This document shows positions 35,301 to 44,479 of a stretch of DNA of 64,000 nt, one piece after another (position 1 is the first letter of the stretch; every line of letters starts with the position of its first letter). The position numbers were made by a program, and so were the translations under genes. Under the pieces are notes generated by a model that had not been told where the DNA came from, searched no databases, and was given only the letters and a program-made list of their open reading frames with translations. This DNA comes from Nothopassalora personata (Eukaryota > Ascomycota > Dothideomycetes > Mycosphaerellales > Mycosphaerellaceae). The stretch covers positions 1,482,573-1,546,572 of the forward strand of contig CM066297.1 in the NCBI GenBank assembly GCA_033816765.1, read 5' to 3'.

Positions 35301-36183
35301 GGGCTCTAATCATGCGCTCAACAATTGCCCTAAGACTTGGGTGCAACCGGATAGGGCGTGCCTGCCATGGCCTATGAGGGACCGTGTTAATCTTCTGAGG
35401 TGGCACGACGTCGTGCCTAATTTGCCTCATGTGACTGAAATCCCAAGCGAGGACTGCCTCCCGGTTGTAGAGCATCTCATCGAATAAGGCCCTTTCCATT
35501 GGCAATAGCTTGATGCCAACCTTGATTGAGGTAAGTCGTTCTGGAGTGATCCGGCTACCTCGCTCAATACTTGAGAATTTCTTAGTCAAGTACTTCCCAT
35601 CAAACGGACCTTGTCCTTCAGGCATCTTGGATTCCAGGTACAGTGCCCTGCGCTTCCATTCCATATCTCCCTCAACTCGTGATTCTGGGCGTTCGTGAAC
35701 GCTCGCGTCCACTGGCTTTTTCTTGTCCGCCTTACGCTTGTACATCGTGAAGACCTGCGGCATCCTAATGTTAGCTATATGTAGGCCTGCTTGTTGCTTC
35801 CGTGCCTGAGCATTCAATGCAGATTGTCTCAGGATCTCGGAGGGCCAGTCCCCTTGAACTGAATAAACGTTAGCAATAGAATCTCCCTCAAACGCGCCTG
35901 TTCCAATTTCTGCAACTCGTTCCTTTGCTACAGCAGTCCTAAGCAATCCCAATAAGTGAGCTGAATGGTTGCTAGGCGTTAGAGCCTTGCCGGGTTCCTG
36001 CAGATGCGTCGTGTCGTGGTCGTATCCGTTTTCCTCACTATAGCTATTTACCGGTCCCGGGACCGGCAAATCAAAGTCCGAGGTTTCTCCGAGATAGTGC
36101 GAGAACCTCACTGATTTTGTCAAACCCGGCTTTAGCAAATCGGTGGGTTGAGCGCCGTAACTCAACCCACCATTCCATTTCCC
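32395..36183 (-). CDS. pol: Pol polyprotein: RT, RNase H, integrase
   Basis: Open for 1,273 codons from a GTG at 36216, but there is no ATG near its start, and it lies in the -1 frame of gag. Expression is therefore expected by frameshift at 36,177-36,183. Residues counted from 36216: RT about 290-470 with VDLFSGYDQI and the FLDDIG active site (about 440); RNase H about 600-730 with VDASGTGWGC and a terminal DALSRR; integrase with an HHCC zinc module (HERHGHRS...CAPC, about 845-878) and the triad Asp (YSDPVQV, about 908), Asp (VLDNATVH, about 964) and Glu (PVEVGH, about 1000). A GPY/F-like block (WQGPYRVSSV) follows. There is no chromodomain. RT to integrase order marks it Ty3/gypsy. Nothing is broken. 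Confidence 0.93.
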   Translation of the reverse strand, partial: GKWNGGLSYGAQPTDLLKPGLTKSVRFSHYLGETSDFDLPVPGPVNSYSEENGYDHDTTHLQEPGKALTPSNHSAHLLGLLRTAVAKERVAEIGTGAFEGDSIANVYSVQGDWPSEILRQSALNAQARKQQAGLHIANIRMPQVFTMYKRKADKKKPVDASVHERPESRVEGDMEWKRRALYLESKMPEGQGPFDGKYLTKKFSSIERGSRITPERLTSIKVGIKLLPMERALFDEMLYNREAVLAWDFSHMRQIRHDVVPPQKINTVPHRPWQARPIRLHPSLRAIVERMIRARIKNNILEYSQGAYSNSWFLVAKKVDASGSDVPYRLINSAVLLNEVTMRDANIPPDTDSFSEDFAGCRVASLVDLFSGYDQITLDESCRDLTAFMTPLGLVRNTTLPQGATNSVAQFVRAVTKILLDHISHRAKPFLDDIGIKGPTEDYGNAELEPGLRKWVVEHIVSLDLVLADLERAGAVVAGGKSQWLYEKLKIVGYVTGPDGRYPDPKVVAKILDWPTPTCIKEVRTYVGLCVYFRIWIPWFVIIARPMYKLLKKDAEFTWTENEQFSKEEVARYLVQAPALVTLCYSPGAGSIFVSVDASGTGWGCIVSQESMDSTRRRHPVRYESGIWSASESRYDAGKRECLGVLKGLKKIQRYITGVDFVLEVDAKTLVWQLNRPASDLPNSAMARWVAWIRLFTFEVKHVAGTRHTGPDALSRRPSTPQEPRKADKDEVDQMIDDKLFRYPEPVDTYPVEIQKTRHLGDQYSEGSQQLAQVIETRTRPDGVTRAEYRRLVKKSVNFFVRDQLLFFQKRRGAPLQLVIDDDEAQKEIVIECHERHGHRSAEVVYNLISDRYYWDGCFADVSAWVRSCAPCRFREGNQRAGELHSSSPQVIGEKWYSDPVQVHKNGYLLVAREALSNWIEARVTRAPPSSKTVAKFLYEDVFCRHGCCAEIVLDNATVHAAEVERLLVGLGVRRIRISPYHPQSNAPVEVGHRPILAALAKLTRNTYRGWEQWVPAVLWADRTTTCRTTGMTPAQVLYGHRTILPIEVEYPTWANYQWGSVRTTEDLLAIRARQLQARDLSLEELHARRKRLRELSKDYFDSHRNVDFAGFQKGDLVMRFDKPYKDDFSRKIGYRWQGPYRVSSVSRKFGTYILEELDGTPMKGVQARENLKLVPELRPDNIGVPGLDDGIDLVMGEGEVADSEDSSDSNEIEPIADEDVLPVGIDERGSHPEPESKKLWVRPHDLSAAEISQFSRIEAEN
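36142..36183 (-). promoter_or_regulatory. programmed -1 ribosomal frameshift signal
   Basis: In gag frame the minus strand reads tcG_GGA_AAT (36,183-36,177), a perfect X_XXY_YYZ slippery heptamer. After a 5-nt spacer comes GGTGGGTTGAG (36,171-36,161), an 8-nt loop, and its exact complement CTCAACCCACC (36,152-36,142). The gag TGA (36,164-36,162) lies inside the first arm. CGGC in the loop can pair with GCCG a little downstream, so a pseudoknot is possible. Confidence 0.9.
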
Positions 36184-39074
36184 GACGCTTTCAATAGTTC
36201 CTGAAGGGTTTTGCACCTGTCCGAGCCAACTAGGGCAGTAAACATGACACTTTCACCTTTGCGGCTGGCAATAGTCCCCTCCCATGAACCATCATCGCAG
36301 TTACGGGCAGTGAGCCGCACCTTGCGGGCCCACGGACGTCCTAGGATTGTTGGCGAGTTTGGATCCGAGGAGATGAACATGTCCACTTGGCAGTGAACCC
36401 CAAATACCCAAACATCCAAATTGCCCACAACACCTTTGAACTGGGCCCGCCCTCCAGCACCTCGAAAGGCAAGCTGAGCACTCGACATTACTGGTAACCC
36501 AAACCTATGAGCGTTCCTCTGGCCGATGATATTCACCTCGGAACCCTCATCAATTAGGCACCTGATCTGGTTCTTGTTCGTCCCAAATTCCGCTACTACC
36601 CAAGGACTAGGGACCATAGCAAAGTTGTCAAGGACACTAGAGAGCCCGATCTTCTCAACATCCTCATATAGCTCAGCAGCAGGGACCGCACCCTTGGAGC
36701 AAAGCATGGTTGAATACACTCCGACATACTGGGCCTGACCATCTTCGCGGAAGACCTCCTCATTATACTCAGGTTCATCTTCACAGGTGACCACTTGTCC
36801 AGTGCGAACCTCAGGGTCCTTTCCTGCAAGACGTCGCACTGTAGCGAGCTTCTCCTGAAGAGCGGGGGTGTTAGCAACGCGACCGAAGAGGGCAGCCTCG
36901 AACCAGCGACCATATCGAAACCAATCTTGGGCGTTCACACTGGGAAACGTTGTCTGGAGGATCTGATCAATCCAGTAGATGATACCCTCTTCCTTTGTAA
37001 CCGGGCCATCACCAGCTGAACCATACTGTCGGACGTAGTTGTCAATCCTCATAGTCTTGGCATTCTGCATACGCTTCCTTTGTGCGAAGGGGGCGTTCAC
37101 GGGACCAACAGGCATATCCTTAGGCAGTCCTTTGTTAGCATCGTTCCCTGGTCTGTTCACTTGGGCATCACTTCCCCTTCCTAGGGTTACCCCGGATCCA
37201 GCTGATGACTGAGTTTCGCTCATTTGAGCACTGACTTCGTCAATCATTTCAACCTCCTGCTGGTCAATCTCAGCTTGCCGGATCTCCTGTTCCAATTGCA
37301 GGCGAACTTTCTCAGCAGCCTCAGCTCGGGCTCGCAGATCCTGGGCTGAGGACCGGGTCCTCGGGTACGGATTCTTCAGAATACCTACGGGTGCCTTCCC
37401 TTTCACTTTGTCAGACTGCACAGGATAGGCAGATACCTCGTCAAGCTCGCCCAAGTCGGTTGCCTGCTCCGCTTCACTTTCTCCGAATGAGACCCAATAT
37501 GTCCCAGCAGCCTTCTCCTTTTGGCCAGACCGCGCGTCCTGAGGGCCATACTCCATTAAATGCCTGAAGTTAGGAGGGGGCTTAGAATGATCAGGAGGCG
37601 TGACCTTAGTCACCCCAGCGTAGTCCCTACCCATCCATTGCTTACGCAGTGCGGGAATCTCATACTGGTTGTCAAACTCGATCGGTCCATAATGTTCTTC
37701 GAGCAGAGGGAGCATGCAGAGCAGTTTCGGTTTGCTGTAGTCCCTCCGAAAGTTGAACTTGGTGGGACGTGGATCGCCTTCTTTCCCTAGATACCACCAG
37801 TTGTTCGGGGCGAGGTATACGTAGCCCCGGGATATTAAGGACCTCATCGCCCCACAATTGCTGGCCTGGTGCTTCGAACTGCCACAGTTGTAGCAACAAC
37901 CATCCATCGCTTTGGACTGTTCGCGATTTTGCGATGGGGGACGCTGCATTGCGTAAACCTGCAGTTCAGTGTCTGGGTCGTGCCTCTCCGGTTGCATAGA
38001 GCGTTGATTCTCGCTCGGGTAGAAGGCACCCGCGTCCGCGACGCGACCGCGCTGGTATGCACGTATGCTCATTTCAGCTACCTTCTGGATTAGGTCATCA
38101 TCAACAACAGTCCTGGAGGTGGCCTTCTTAAGCGTGTCAATCTCAGGCTTGAGGCGCGGCATTTGCTTCACGACTGAGCGGTGCAGCTGAGGCAAAGCAA
38201 GAGGGAAATCTGTATGCACAGCTTTCCATCCCTCCTCACCATCTGCGATGCTAGCAGCTTCATCGAGAATCCTCTGAAAGTCCCTGAACTTCTCAGGTTG
38301 CTTTGGGTGAAGCCCGCAAGCCTTGTAGACCGCTTTCGCGACTGCCTCTGGCAATCCCTGAAGGAGAAGGCGACTCCGGGAGCTGTTATCCAAATCCTCA
38401 GGTTCAATTAGGTCACTTGAGGATACAAATAGGCGGATGAATTCCTTCACATCTTGTTCTTCAGGCCTCTTGCCTTGCTGCGCCCTAACAATCTCCTCAA
38501 GATATTCCCGACTCCCCAACATCGAGTGGGCGTCAAACCTTGAGAACTCTGACAAGAACGCCCTCCTGAAACGTGCCTTGCCGGTGAGCCACCCAGGCAG
38601 CCTCATGACCACACGCCGGATAGTAATTTCGCAATTGCGCTCAAACCTGCCCCAGAAATCATCCTTCTTAATGGATGCCCGAGGCGGATACTGGTCCATT
38701 AGGTCGCCAAACCGCTCCCAGAACTCAGTAGCATTGGTGCCATCAAAGAACGGATTCTCAGCACCTCCTGGAGGTGGAAAGCGAGGGCCAGCGTTTTCCA
38801 TTGCTACTGCCAATCGTCTAAAGAGGGCAGTCATAGCATCCATTCCAATTGTGCTGTTCATTCCTACACCCATACCCAATTCAGCGGCGCTGGTTCCGCT
38901 TCTCCCTTCTTTACTAGATTCAGGTGTTTCCCCTTCCTCCGATTCCTCCATCCCCTCATGAGGGACAGAATCCCTGTAGACCCCTTCCATTTTCGTGGGG
39001 TTCACAGGCTGTTCGTAGCCTCTGCCTATGTCGGCAAAGGTGCTAAGTTTTTCTGGTGATGCAGCCGTATCCAT
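36162..39074 (-). CDS. gag: Gag polyprotein with C-terminal protease
   Basis: 970 codons from ATG 39074. An acidic N-terminus precedes a capsid-like helical region (about 110-290; FFDGTNATEFWERFGDLM, then a YLEEIVRAQQ stretch). A CX2CX4HX4C zinc knuckle (CYNCGSSKHQASNC) sits at about 393-406. A Gln/Glu-rich coiled stretch follows at about 585-615. Near the end (about 840) is an aspartic-protease-like segment, LIDEGSEVNIIG, with Glu where retropepsins usually have Ser or Thr; then ILGRPWARK. Placing protease in gag is known in several gypsy lineages. It terminates in the frameshift stem-loop and continues into pol when ribosomes slip. Confidence 0.9.
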   Translation of the reverse strand: MDTAASPEKLSTFADIGRGYEQPVNPTKMEGVYRDSVPHEGMEESEEGETPESSKEGRSGTSAAELGMGVGMNSTIGMDAMTALFRRLAVAMENAGPRFPPPGGAENPFFDGTNATEFWERFGDLMDQYPPRASIKKDDFWGRFERNCEITIRRVVMRLPGWLTGKARFRRAFLSEFSRFDAHSMLGSREYLEEIVRAQQGKRPEEQDVKEFIRLFVSSSDLIEPEDLDNSSRSRLLLQGLPEAVAKAVYKACGLHPKQPEKFRDFQRILDEAASIADGEEGWKAVHTDFPLALPQLHRSVVKQMPRLKPEIDTLKKATSRTVVDDDLIQKVAEMSIRAYQRGRVADAGAFYPSENQRSMQPERHDPDTELQVYAMQRPPSQNREQSKAMDGCCYNCGSSKHQASNCGAMRSLISRGYVYLAPNNWWYLGKEGDPRPTKFNFRRDYSKPKLLCMLPLLEEHYGPIEFDNQYEIPALRKQWMGRDYAGVTKVTPPDHSKPPPNFRHLMEYGPQDARSGQKEKAAGTYWVSFGESEAEQATDLGELDEVSAYPVQSDKVKGKAPVGILKNPYPRTRSSAQDLRARAEAAEKVRLQLEQEIRQAEIDQQEVEMIDEVSAQMSETQSSAGSGVTLGRGSDAQVNRPGNDANKGLPKDMPVGPVNAPFAQRKRMQNAKTMRIDNYVRQYGSAGDGPVTKEEGIIYWIDQILQTTFPSVNAQDWFRYGRWFEAALFGRVANTPALQEKLATVRRLAGKDPEVRTGQVVTCEDEPEYNEEVFREDGQAQYVGVYSTMLCSKGAVPAAELYEDVEKIGLSSVLDNFAMVPSPWVVAEFGTNKNQIRCLIDEGSEVNIIGQRNAHRFGLPVMSSAQLAFRGAGGRAQFKGVVGNLDVWVFGVHCQVDMFISSDPNSPTILGRPWARKVRLTARNCDDGSWEGTIASRKGESVMFTALVGSDRCKTLQELLKASGNGMVG

Positions 39075-39117
39075 TGTTGCGTGGTGCTTGCTTCAGAATG
39101 TGCTGATACTAGTTGTT

Positions 39118-39232
39118 GCTTGACAGGACCTTGTGACCGTGATTGTTGCTGAATACCTTGGACCTTGAATGTTTTTCGACCTTAGTCGACCTTGACCGTG
39201 AACCTTGGACCTTGAACCGTGATTTTGACCTT
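39118..39232. repeat. GACCTT-rich leader repeat
   Basis: About six GACCTT copies with irregular spacing lie between the 5' LTR and gag on the plus-strand representation. They may be part of the RNA leader. Confidence 0.6.
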
Positions 39233-39279
39233 ATAAACTGGATGCTGATACGCCACCGGGTGTACACTTGATAACCCCC

Positions 39280-39294
39280 CCTCATTGACCACCA
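39280..39294 (-). other. candidate tRNA primer-binding site
   Basis: TGGTGGTCAATGAGG starts a few bases inside the 5' LTR on the minus strand. The leading TGG would pair with a tRNA CCA end. I cannot name the tRNA. Confidence 0.4.
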
Positions 39295-39297
39295 AAA

Positions 39298-39675
39298 TAA
39301 TGTCTACCAACCACCCTATGTAGGCCTGTCCGAGTTGTGGTGGTATGGAGCGGTGCTTGCGTAAGCAGGGGTATTTGCCGGTCCTGGGACCGGGAAATCA
39401 GGTCACGTGACGAGCAGCGCAGTAGCCAGATAAAACAAGAGGATTGGCGGACCCTAAACCCCTATACCCTCTACTCGAGAGGTATGAATTGAATTGTTGC
39501 CTTGATGCTACGCTTACAATACTCAACTGCGCAGTATATATCTCAATGGCCATACCAGGTCCTGCTGGCTTGCCCAAATGTCCAATCAAACCTAAATGAA
39601 TTTGGGCAAGTTGGACCCAAGGGACCCCTTCCCAAACCCAAACCCAAGGTCAACACAACCCATTAGTCGTCAATA
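39298..39675 (-). repeat. 5' LTR of the intact gypsy-like element
   Basis: 378 bp, identical to 28,038-28,415. Promoter and start of transcription should lie here, reading toward lower coordinates. Confidence 0.95.
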
Positions 39676-39679
39676 CTAG

Positions 39680-41140
39680 GTATACGACGACTACTCAGAC
39701 ACCCATGTCATTAATTACTATAACCAGTAGGGCGTAGAATTCATTATAGAGCGCCTAACCACCTTATTAATCTAAGCCGGAACCACGACATTCCCTATTG
39801 CCGCATTAGGCAAGGTTCGTATAAAGATAGAGGGGATACTATTTACCCTATTAGATGTGGCCTATTACCTAGGCTTTTATATGAACGTTATCTCCTACTT
39901 ACGCATAGAGACGGCTAGACTTTAGTAGCACGGACGTACCAATTTAGTCTATTATAATAATAAGAAATTAATGGACCTACACCGCCCTACTAGCATAATC
40001 CCCTTCTTTAAGGTAGTTACACCGCCTTAGTTAGAGATAGTCTATAAATAGCTATCGAGCAATAATGGGAGCATCCTACTAAAGATTACTAAGAAGTAGC
40101 GTACAGCGCACTTCATTAGCACAATTGGCAAGGGTAATACTATCTAAACACCGCCTATTTAGGACTCTAACGGCGACCGTACCGTTATAGTAGTAATAAA
40201 CAGCATAGGGGGTACTAAAGGTGTAGTAACGTCTAGTAGGACCCCTATTAAACACCGTAAGCTCTTAGGCCGCTAGTAGTACTAAATCTTCGGCTATATT
40301 AGCGCTAAACGCATTAACTAGCTTCCGTTTAGAGTTAAGGGGGTGGTTATTAACCCTAATGCACCTAAAGCACCCCTTACTACACATTGTAGAGCATGTA
40401 GCCTAGCTAAGGTACATAAAGTGTTTAATAGGACTAAGCCAATTAGGGTAATAACTCCCTATAGGCACGTAGCCATGGATTTAGCTAAGTTCATACTAGT
40501 ATATAATAGTGATCGTTACCTAGTTCATTTCTACGATTTAGATACCTACGGGCACTTTTAATTCACTATTAAGAATAGGGACCAACCATTAGTATTAGCT
40601 TGCTTTAATAGCCTACTTAGCTTTATCAATTTTATTAGGCGTAGGTTTATTTACTTCTATAGCGATAATAAAGTAGCTATTAGTATAGCCTTCCGCTTAA
40701 CCATTAATAACAATTAAATTAAGTAGTACAATACTGCTAACTACGCGTCTAACTAGGACCTAGTAGAACGAGCGGGCGGCGTCATTATTACGATATCTCG
40801 CACAATCCGCATTTATGCTCGCCTACCTAAAAAGCTCTAGAATAAATGCATAGTAGCTACCGTCTACATTCTCTAGCGGTTACTAATCTAATTAAAAGGC
40901 TAGAAGACTCCCTTCGAATTAGCAATAGGTAGGGTACTAAATGTGGGCTACATAGTAGTGTACGGCTACCTAGCCTACGTGTACATTTATAGCACTACTT
41001 AACTAGGTAAGACTAAGAAGCTTAAAGAACGAGCACTCATCGGATACCTTATGGGCTACGACTCTACTAACATCTATAGGGTGTAGGACCTATTAAAAGA
41101 TAGGGTTATACGGGTAAAGGACGTCCTCTTTAATAAGACT
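39680..41140 (+). pseudogene. copia protease/pre-integrase and integrase remnant
   Basis: The frame resumes directly after the gypsy-like insertion. Copia pre-integrase sequence is readable (FPIAALGKVRIKIEGI, LLDVAYYLGFYMNV). The integrase start includes HCRACSLAKVHKV at about 40,385. TAG and TAA replace Gln and Trp. It is cut at 41,145 by the next insertion. Confidence 0.75.
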
Positions 41141-41145
41141 ACGTT

Positions 41146-41341
41146 TATAAGGGGTAGCCTAGTAGCTAACCCTTACATGTAGCCTTATATGTAACATACG
41201 GTCGCGACCGGCTGCTAAGCCGCACGTAACACGTATGCGTACACCTTGCGACGCGCGATGCGTCTTAAACAAAAGGCAAGAATTAGTTCATCTACGACTA
41301 GTAGGTCGTAGGCGTGCTATATATTGCGACATCCCTTAACA
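41146..41341 (+). repeat. left LTR of the 41-54 kb gypsy element
   Basis: 196 bp, begins TATAAGGGG (TG changed to TA by RIP) and ends CCCTTAACA. Its partner at 54,076 begins TGTAAGGGG. Confidence 0.9.
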
Positions 41342-41389
41342 GTTCTAATTCTTCTCTTCGTTACAATCTATACACGCTATAGAGTCCGA

Positions 41390-42720
41390 ACGCGACGACA
41401 GTAGCGCTACGCCTACGGCTCCCCTAAGCCCTAGGGCCTAGTAATAAGCGAGGCGTGTAGCCTTAGTCGTAAGGAGGGATGCCCTTCGGGTAGAGGTTAA
41501 GGAGAAGGGGATATAGAGGGAGATTAAACAGTTAGAGATCTTACGGGACGTAAGCGTACCGCCGGCGGACCCTTAGGGCGAATCTAGCGGAGAACCATCC
41601 CCTACTCCCCCTCCCCCTCCTCTATCTATAGTAACTAACGATAATATCGTAGCTCGAGGCGCGGTCGCATCGCATACGACACGTTTACGTCTTAAAGAAC
41701 CTACGCCTTTTAGAGGGGACTCGATTAAGAAAGTACGGGTATTCCTAAGGGAGCTCTCTCTTATCTTTACCCTCTTAGGCGGCACGTATGCGACGAACGA
41801 GTTAAAGGTCCTATATAGGGTTATGTACCTAAGCGGAGAGGCAAGTAAGCGATAGTACGCTAACTATAGCGTCCTTAACCTTAAAGGGTATATATACTAG
41901 GACTTTAAGGAGTTCTATCGAGACGTATACGGTAACCCTATAAACCGCGTACTTAACATAATGTTAGAGTATAAGGCGGTAAAATAGAAGGATAACTAGA
42001 TAGTACGTTAGTTTACGACTAAGCTAGATGTTATAGAGGATTAGTTAGGGGACTATACGGAGGCGTAACGCGTGCGACATATGCTCGCTAAGCTTACGCC
42101 TAGCCTACGGTCCGTAATCGTTAAGTTTTATAACATCCTAATAACTAGAGAGGAACTAGTAATCCTAGCTTCGCGTATTAAAAGCACGGAGCGTAGTAGC
42201 GGAGGGTACGACCGCGGGCAGCATAGTCGCCGTAGGCGAGAGACTAAGGGCGACTAAGGGCGAAGCGATCGTAGCTCGAAGTAGTAGAAGTATAGTTAGG
42301 CGTCGCGCGACCCGGGTACGAGTTACTAGCGGGACGCCGGCGGATTGTATCACGTTGTGACGGCTGTCTGCGTCATTATTGGTGTATAGGCTCATATGAA
42401 AGGAGGTGACAAAAGCGAGTTGTGTATTGCATGTGTCTATGTAAAATTGAGATGTTTGAGAATTGAAGAGTTTGCCGGTGACTAATCAAAGTCACGTGAG
42501 TCTTGGCAACCGTTGACTCAGTCTTGTTTTGGGCTGCTGCCCAGGTGCACGCTTGGATCGTGACAGATTGTCTATAACCTTCGATAGGACTAAAGCGGAG
42601 TACTATAGATACTATAAGAAGGGTTACATTAAGACGGATTGCCCAAATAGGCACCTATAGAAGGACCGTGACGCGTAAGCAGTTCGTAGGGTAGACGCTA
42701 CGAAGGCTCTAACTAAGAAG
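41390..42720 (+). pseudogene. gag remnant of the 41-54 kb element, split by a solo LTR
   Basis: Gag-like reading with a C-terminal zinc-knuckle remnant (YIKTDCPNRH, about 42,626-42,655). Interrupted at 42,348-42,565. The Cys positions of the knuckle are partly lost to RIP. Confidence 0.65.
42348..42565 (-). mobile_element. copia-family solo LTR, reverse orientation, little RIP
   Basis: 218 bp whose reverse complement begins TGTCACGATCCAAGCGTGCA and ends AACGTGATA, like the outer copia LTR, but it diverges in the middle, so it is a related subfamily. Flanked by GATTG on both sides (42,343-42,347 and 42,566-42,570). CpA and TpG are frequent, in contrast to the DNA on each side. Confidence 0.85.
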
Positions 42721-42721
42721 A

Positions 42722-42919
42722 GTAGCGACTAGGGAAAAGGTAGAGGACTAGAAGTAGGTCGCTCCTAAGTCCGAGTTTTCCTAAAGTCGACCCTTTAAGG
42801 TGAGTAGATATGTATCTAGCGTAGCGACTAGGGAAAAGGTAGAGGACTATAAGTAGGTCGCTCCTAAGTCCGAGTTTTCCTAAAGTCGACCCTTTAAGGC
42901 GAGTAGATACGTGTCTAGC
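42722..42919 (+). repeat. tandem duplication, 2 x 99 bp, in gag-pol remnant
   Basis: Units 42,722-42,820 and 42,821-42,919 differ at only a few positions, mostly transitions. 99 bp is 33 codons, so the duplication would have kept the frame when it arose. Confidence 0.85.
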
Positions 42920-43996
42920 GCGTTACTTACGAGGCGTAGTCGAGACTCGTAAGGGCTTTCGCGAGGCTACGTTTCTCCTAGATAACTATACGGATCTTAG
43001 CCTAGTGTCGTATAAGTATGTACTCCGACATTAAATGTAACCTATTAATAGGGTAAGGCTACCGAAGTTAGAGTCGTATACGCATAACCTAGGGTATTGC
43101 TACGGCGTCTTTACGGTTTGGCTGCGACTCGCTAATAACGCGGGAGTAGAGCGCGTAAGTGACGCTATCTACTACGCGGTGCCTATAGGTAGGCTATTAG
43201 TGATTTTAGGTAGACCCTAGAGGTACCGTAATCGGATCGTAAAGAGCGATTGTAAGGACTAGTAGTTCTACGGCGCGGAGACGTATACGGTAAAGTAGCG
43301 TAGCGTAAGCGAGTTCCTTAAGGATCTCGGCGACTTAGAGTAGGTATATGCTATAAGTGTTCGTACGGTTACTATAGCGTCCGACGAAGGAGAAGGCTTA
43401 AACTAGCCTAAAGAGTTCGCTAACTTCCGAGATGTGTACGTACCTAATAAGCGTGCGAAGCGTAAGCTACCCGACGGGGTTAAGTATACGATTAATCTCG
43501 TTAAAGGAAAGAAACCCCCCTTTAAGCCGCTGTACTATTAATCCATTACGGAGTTAGAGGCTTTAAAGAAGTATATTGCCGAGGCGATAGAGAAGGGCTA
43601 GATTAAGCGGTCCGTAAGCGAGGCGGGTACGCCTATCTTGTTCGTACTAAAGAACGGCGTTTTATAGAAGGATACTCAAGGGTCTATAAGCCCCTAACGG
43701 ACCTACTAAAGGGATCTAAGGACGGTAAGAAGTAGGGCCCTCTTACGTAGACCTTAAGCGAAGAGTAGGCGTTTCGATAGCTTAAGGCCGGATTCTTAGG
43801 TGTACTAATACTTAGGCACTTCGATCCTACGCTACGTACGCGAGTCGAAACCAACGCGTTAGGTTTCGCGATCGTAGGTATTATATCCTAATTGTTTAGT
43901 ACTAAGTAGCATCCCATCGCGTTCTATTTACGTAAGATAATACTAGCCGAGTATAACTACGAGACGCACGATTAGGAGCTACTTACAGTAGTTAAG
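42920..43996 (+). pseudogene. pol remnant (protease, start of RT, RNase H) with RT core deleted
   Basis: The RT start is readable to GTPILFVLKNGV (about 43,628-43,663). It then jumps to the RNase H region (HFDPTLRTRVETNALGFAIV, about 43,818-43,877; YETHDQELLAVVK at about 43,957-43,995). The RT palm with its catalytic aspartates is absent, so a deletion near 43,665-43,680 is inferred. Cut by the TTAAG insertion at 43,996. Confidence 0.75.
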
Positions 43997-44479
43997 TGTA
44001 ACGGGCGGGCCCCTGTTTCTTAGCATAGGCTACGCCTATGCGTTCGGATTACTTTCCGACACCTTTTCCTCGGATAGCGTGTAACTTCCCCTTTCTTCCA
44101 TATCGAACTTATTATAAACTTCATAGAACTTTAGTGTATACGTCGTTCACCCGTAACATTAAGTTCGATCCATTCGAATCAGCTAGGCACCTACTATTAA
44201 AGAGACGGGATACGTAATAACGTCGCCGGGTAGCGAGAACCCCGGGACTAGTGCCCCGAATGAAAACTTCTAACTTATGCTATAGTAACTATACTAGCGA
44301 TAGGAAGAGATGTAAGCCGAGTTAATTACAACGCGCGCCGCTTTAAAAGAATCGGAAGACGCTCGACGTTAGTTAACACCTATAGTCTCGCTACTAGTTT
44401 ATAACGAGACGACTACTAGTGACCTAATAAGACAGCTACTATAGACGCTAAACGCCGCCGCGCCCTCGCCGCGCACCGG

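Larger units (their letters stand above)
28038..39675 (-). mobile_element. intact gypsy-like LTR retrotransposon with a third gene
   Basis: 11,638 bp, oriented minus. The LTRs 28,038-28,415 and 39,298-39,675 are identical over 378 bp by eye. A 4-bp duplication CTAG flanks it (28,034-28,037 and 39,676-39,679). In transcript order: LTR, candidate primer site, leader with GACCTT repeats, gag, -1 overlapping pol, 600-bp gap, third gene, CCAGAA repeats, polypurine tract, LTR. It has normal CpA/TpG content, unlike everything around it, so it entered after the copia element had already been mutated and has not itself undergone RIP. RT, RNase H and integrase residues are all present. It is probably recent and possibly still mobile. 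LTR ends are TATTG...CATTA instead of TG...CA. Confidence 0.92.

Noticed and set aside
36200..36216. CAAAACC at the start of the gag-pol overlap as slippery site
   Set aside because: It does not satisfy X_XXY_YYZ in the gag frame, whereas G_GGA_AAT downstream does and is followed by the hairpin.
28036..39677. A 5-bp duplication for canonical TG...CA ends of the intact element (AGTAA versus ATACT)
   Set aside because: The two flanks do not match. Extending the LTR by three shared bases on each side gives a matching CTAG instead.
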